Assembly: GCF_000522985.1 (NCBI RefSeq)
Contig: NZ_CP007128.1
Location: 1,286,220-1,350,219, forward strand
From: Gemmatirosa kalamazoonensis
GTDB lineage: Bacteria; Gemmatimonadota; Gemmatimonadetes; Gemmatimonadales; Gemmatimonadaceae
Length of the DNA stretch: 64,000 bases
Reading direction: 5' to 3'
Part shown: piece by piece, positions 62,501-64,000 of the stretch
Position numbering within the stretch: position 1 is the stretch's first letter
Layout: the number at the start of each line of letters is the position of its first letter
Program-made: the position numbers and the translations under genes
Notes under the pieces: model-generated
Told to the model about the DNA's origin: nothing
Databases searched by the model: none
The model's input: only the letters and a program-made list of their open reading frames with translations

Positions 62501-64000
62501 ATGAAGTTCGTACGTCGTCTCGCGCTGCTCGGCGTCCTCTGTGGTGCGGCCTCCTTGGCCGGCGCGCAGCCGCACCCGAGCATCTTCATCACGAAGCAGG
62601 AAGCCGCGGCCATCCGCGCGGCGGAGGGGAAGTACCCGCTGCTCGACCGGTCGCTGCGCGAGGCGCGGGCGACGATGGATTCGGCGTTCGCGAAGCCGAT
62701 CGACGTGCCGCCGCCGGGCGAGGCGGGGGGCTACGAGCACGAGCGGCACAAGCAGAACTACCGGGAGATGCAGACGGCCGGTCTGCTCTACCAGATCACG
62801 GGCGACGTCCGCTATGCGCGCTTCGTGCGCGACATGCTCGAGAAGTACGCGGTGCTGTACCCGACGCTCGGCGCGCACCCGCTGAACAAGAACCAGAGCG
62901 CGGGGAAGCTGTTCCACCAGGCGCTGAACGAGGCGAACTGGCTCGTCGCGACGACGATCGCGTACGACTGCGTGTACGACTTCCTGTCGCCGGCGGAGCG
63001 CGCGCGGTTCGAGACGAACGTGTTCCGGCCGATGGCGAGCTGGCTGTCGCGCGAGCACCCGCACGAGTTCGACCGCATCCACAACCACGGCACGTGGGCG
63101 ACGGCGTCGGTCGGGATGCTCGGCCTCGTGATCGGCGACACGACGTACGTGAACGACGCGCTGAAGGGGACGACGCGCGACGGGAGCGGCGGCTTCGTGC
63201 GGCAGCTCGACCTGCTGTTCTCGCCCGACGGCTACTACATGGAGGGGCCGTACTACATCCGGTACGCGCTCATGCCGTTCTACTACTTCGCCGAGGCGGT
63301 GCAGCGGCGGCAGCCGTCGGCGCGGCTGTACGCGTACCGCGACAGCATCCTGAAGAAGGGGCTCTACTCCGCGGTCCAGACGGCGTACCCGAACGGCGTG
63401 TTCGCGCCGATCAACGACGCGTCGCGCACGATGTCGATCGCATCGCCCGAGGTCGTGCTCGCGGTGGACCTCGCGTACGACCGGTACGGGCCCAACGCCA
63501 ACCTGCTCGGCGCGGCGGCGATCCAGAACGACGTGATCCTGAACGGCGCGGGGCTGAAGGTGGCACGCGACCTCGCCGCGCGCACCGCGACGCCGAAGAT
63601 GAGCTTCGGATCGGTGGAGTTCACCGACGGACCGGACGGGAAGCGCGGCGGTCTCGGGATCCTGCGCAGCGGCGCAGGGCAGCACGCAACCATGCTGCTC
63701 ATGAAGTACGGCGTGCACGGGCAGGGGCACGGGCACTTCGACAAGCTGCACTTCACGTTCTTCGACGACGGGCGCGAGGTGGTGCCGGACTACGGCTTCG
63801 CGCGGTGGATCAACATCGAGCCGAAGCTCGGCGGCCGGTACCTGCCGGAGAACGACACGTACGCGATGCAGACGATCGCGCACAACACCGTCACGGTCGA
63901 CCAGCGCACGCAGAACGACGCGAACGAGGACAAGGACGAAGCGGTGTGGCCGGAGCGCCACTTCTTCGACGCGTCGAACCCCGCCGTGCAGGCGATGAGC
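62501..64000 (+). CDS. Heparinase II/III-like (PL17-type) oligoalginate lyase, cut by the window end
   Basis: At least 500 residues, with no stop before the window ends. Signal RLALLGVLCGAASLAGA, then an (alpha/alpha) domain with FDRIHNHGTWATASVGM (Asn-His near residue 195) and MEGPYYIRYALMPFYYF (catalytic-type Tyr near residue 250), then a beta-sheet domain with the zinc-type segment HGQGHGHFDKLHFTFFDDG (near residue 407) and AHNTVTVDQRTQN. These match PL17 exo-lyases that release unsaturated uronate from oligo-alginate. Confidence 0.88.
   Translation, partial: MKFVRRLALLGVLCGAASLAGAQPHPSIFITKQEAAAIRAAEGKYPLLDRSLREARATMDSAFAKPIDVPPPGEAGGYEHERHKQNYREMQTAGLLYQITGDVRYARFVRDMLEKYAVLYPTLGAHPLNKNQSAGKLFHQALNEANWLVATTIAYDCVYDFLSPAERARFETNVFRPMASWLSREHPHEFDRIHNHGTWATASVGMLGLVIGDTTYVNDALKGTTRDGSGGFVRQLDLLFSPDGYYMEGPYYIRYALMPFYYFAEAVQRRQPSARLYAYRDSILKKGLYSAVQTAYPNGVFAPINDASRTMSIASPEVVLAVDLAYDRYGPNANLLGAAAIQNDVILNGAGLKVARDLAARTATPKMSFGSVEFTDGPDGKRGGLGILRSGAGQHATMLLMKYGVHGQGHGHFDKLHFTFFDDGREVVPDYGFARWINIEPKLGGRYLPENDTYAMQTIAHNTVTVDQRTQNDANEDKDEAVWPERHFFDASNPAVQAMS

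Overview
The window is very GC-rich (roughly 73%, estimated by eye) chromosomal DNA, densely packed with genes on both strands. Exported lipoproteins, a GWxTD-domain protein, SusC/SusD-type receptors, a Mut7-C protein, plug-only carboxypeptidase-regulatory proteins and ECF sigma/anti-sigma pairs together point to Gemmatimonadota, perhaps a Gemmatirosa-like soil bacterium. This placement is inference from gene content. I see no prophage, transposase, CRISPR array, rRNA or tRNA.

Layout. 0-3.4 kb: minus-strand cluster for periplasmic sugar oxidation (GMC flavoprotein, Tat-exported small subunit, TIM-barrel sugar isomerase-like lipoprotein). 3.4-9.1 kb: CDF metal exporter, VWA protein, a PAS histidine kinase with an RsbRD-like tail, DUF4126 protein, lipoprotein. 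9.1-9.6 kb: RNase P RNA. 9.8-18.5 kb: AraC-type regulator, chemoreceptor-like protein, two more sensor kinases, pyrE, a Ser/Thr kinase, a GWxTD lipoprotein and a phytol/dolichol-kinase-like membrane protein. 18.5-22.9 kb: cold-shock gene with a textbook promoter, polA with an unusual insertion, and a prepilin-like protein. 22.9-30.2 kb: MFS transporter, a frameshifted beta-propeller lipoprotein, VanX-like dipeptidase, Mut7-C protein, small membrane proteins and a TAP-like hydrolase.

30.3-35.6 kb looks like an origin-proximal block: mnmG, a SIMPL protein, two parS sites, parA, an unusual membrane gene inside the par operon, parB, then a cluster of DnaA-box-like sequences. 35.5-47.3 kb carries a BMP-type (nucleoside-type) ABC importer whose substrate-binding gene is separated from the ATPase and two permeases by unrelated genes (Nif3-like, ECF sigma with anti-sigma, a large HELAH protein). 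47.3-54.7 kb is interrupted by nested palindromic repeat elements and holds a frameshifted plug protein, two alpha/beta hydrolases, a TetR regulator with its operator, and a cytochrome P450. 54.9-64.0 kb is a polysaccharide utilisation locus: GntR/LacI hybrid regulator, SusC, SusD, PL5-like lyase and PL17/heparinase-like lyase, probably for alginate or a related polyuronide; the last gene runs off the window.

Two genome-scale signals stand out beyond the genes. A heptamer, GTTAGGC (usually CGTTAGGC), occurs about 42 times and, inside genes, is mostly read as Leu(TTA)-Gly. A family of intergenic elements is built from nested inverted repeats whose cores differ in sequence but keep their pairing. 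Several genes also have a TANNNT box 6-7 bases before the start codon, which suggests leaderless transcription.
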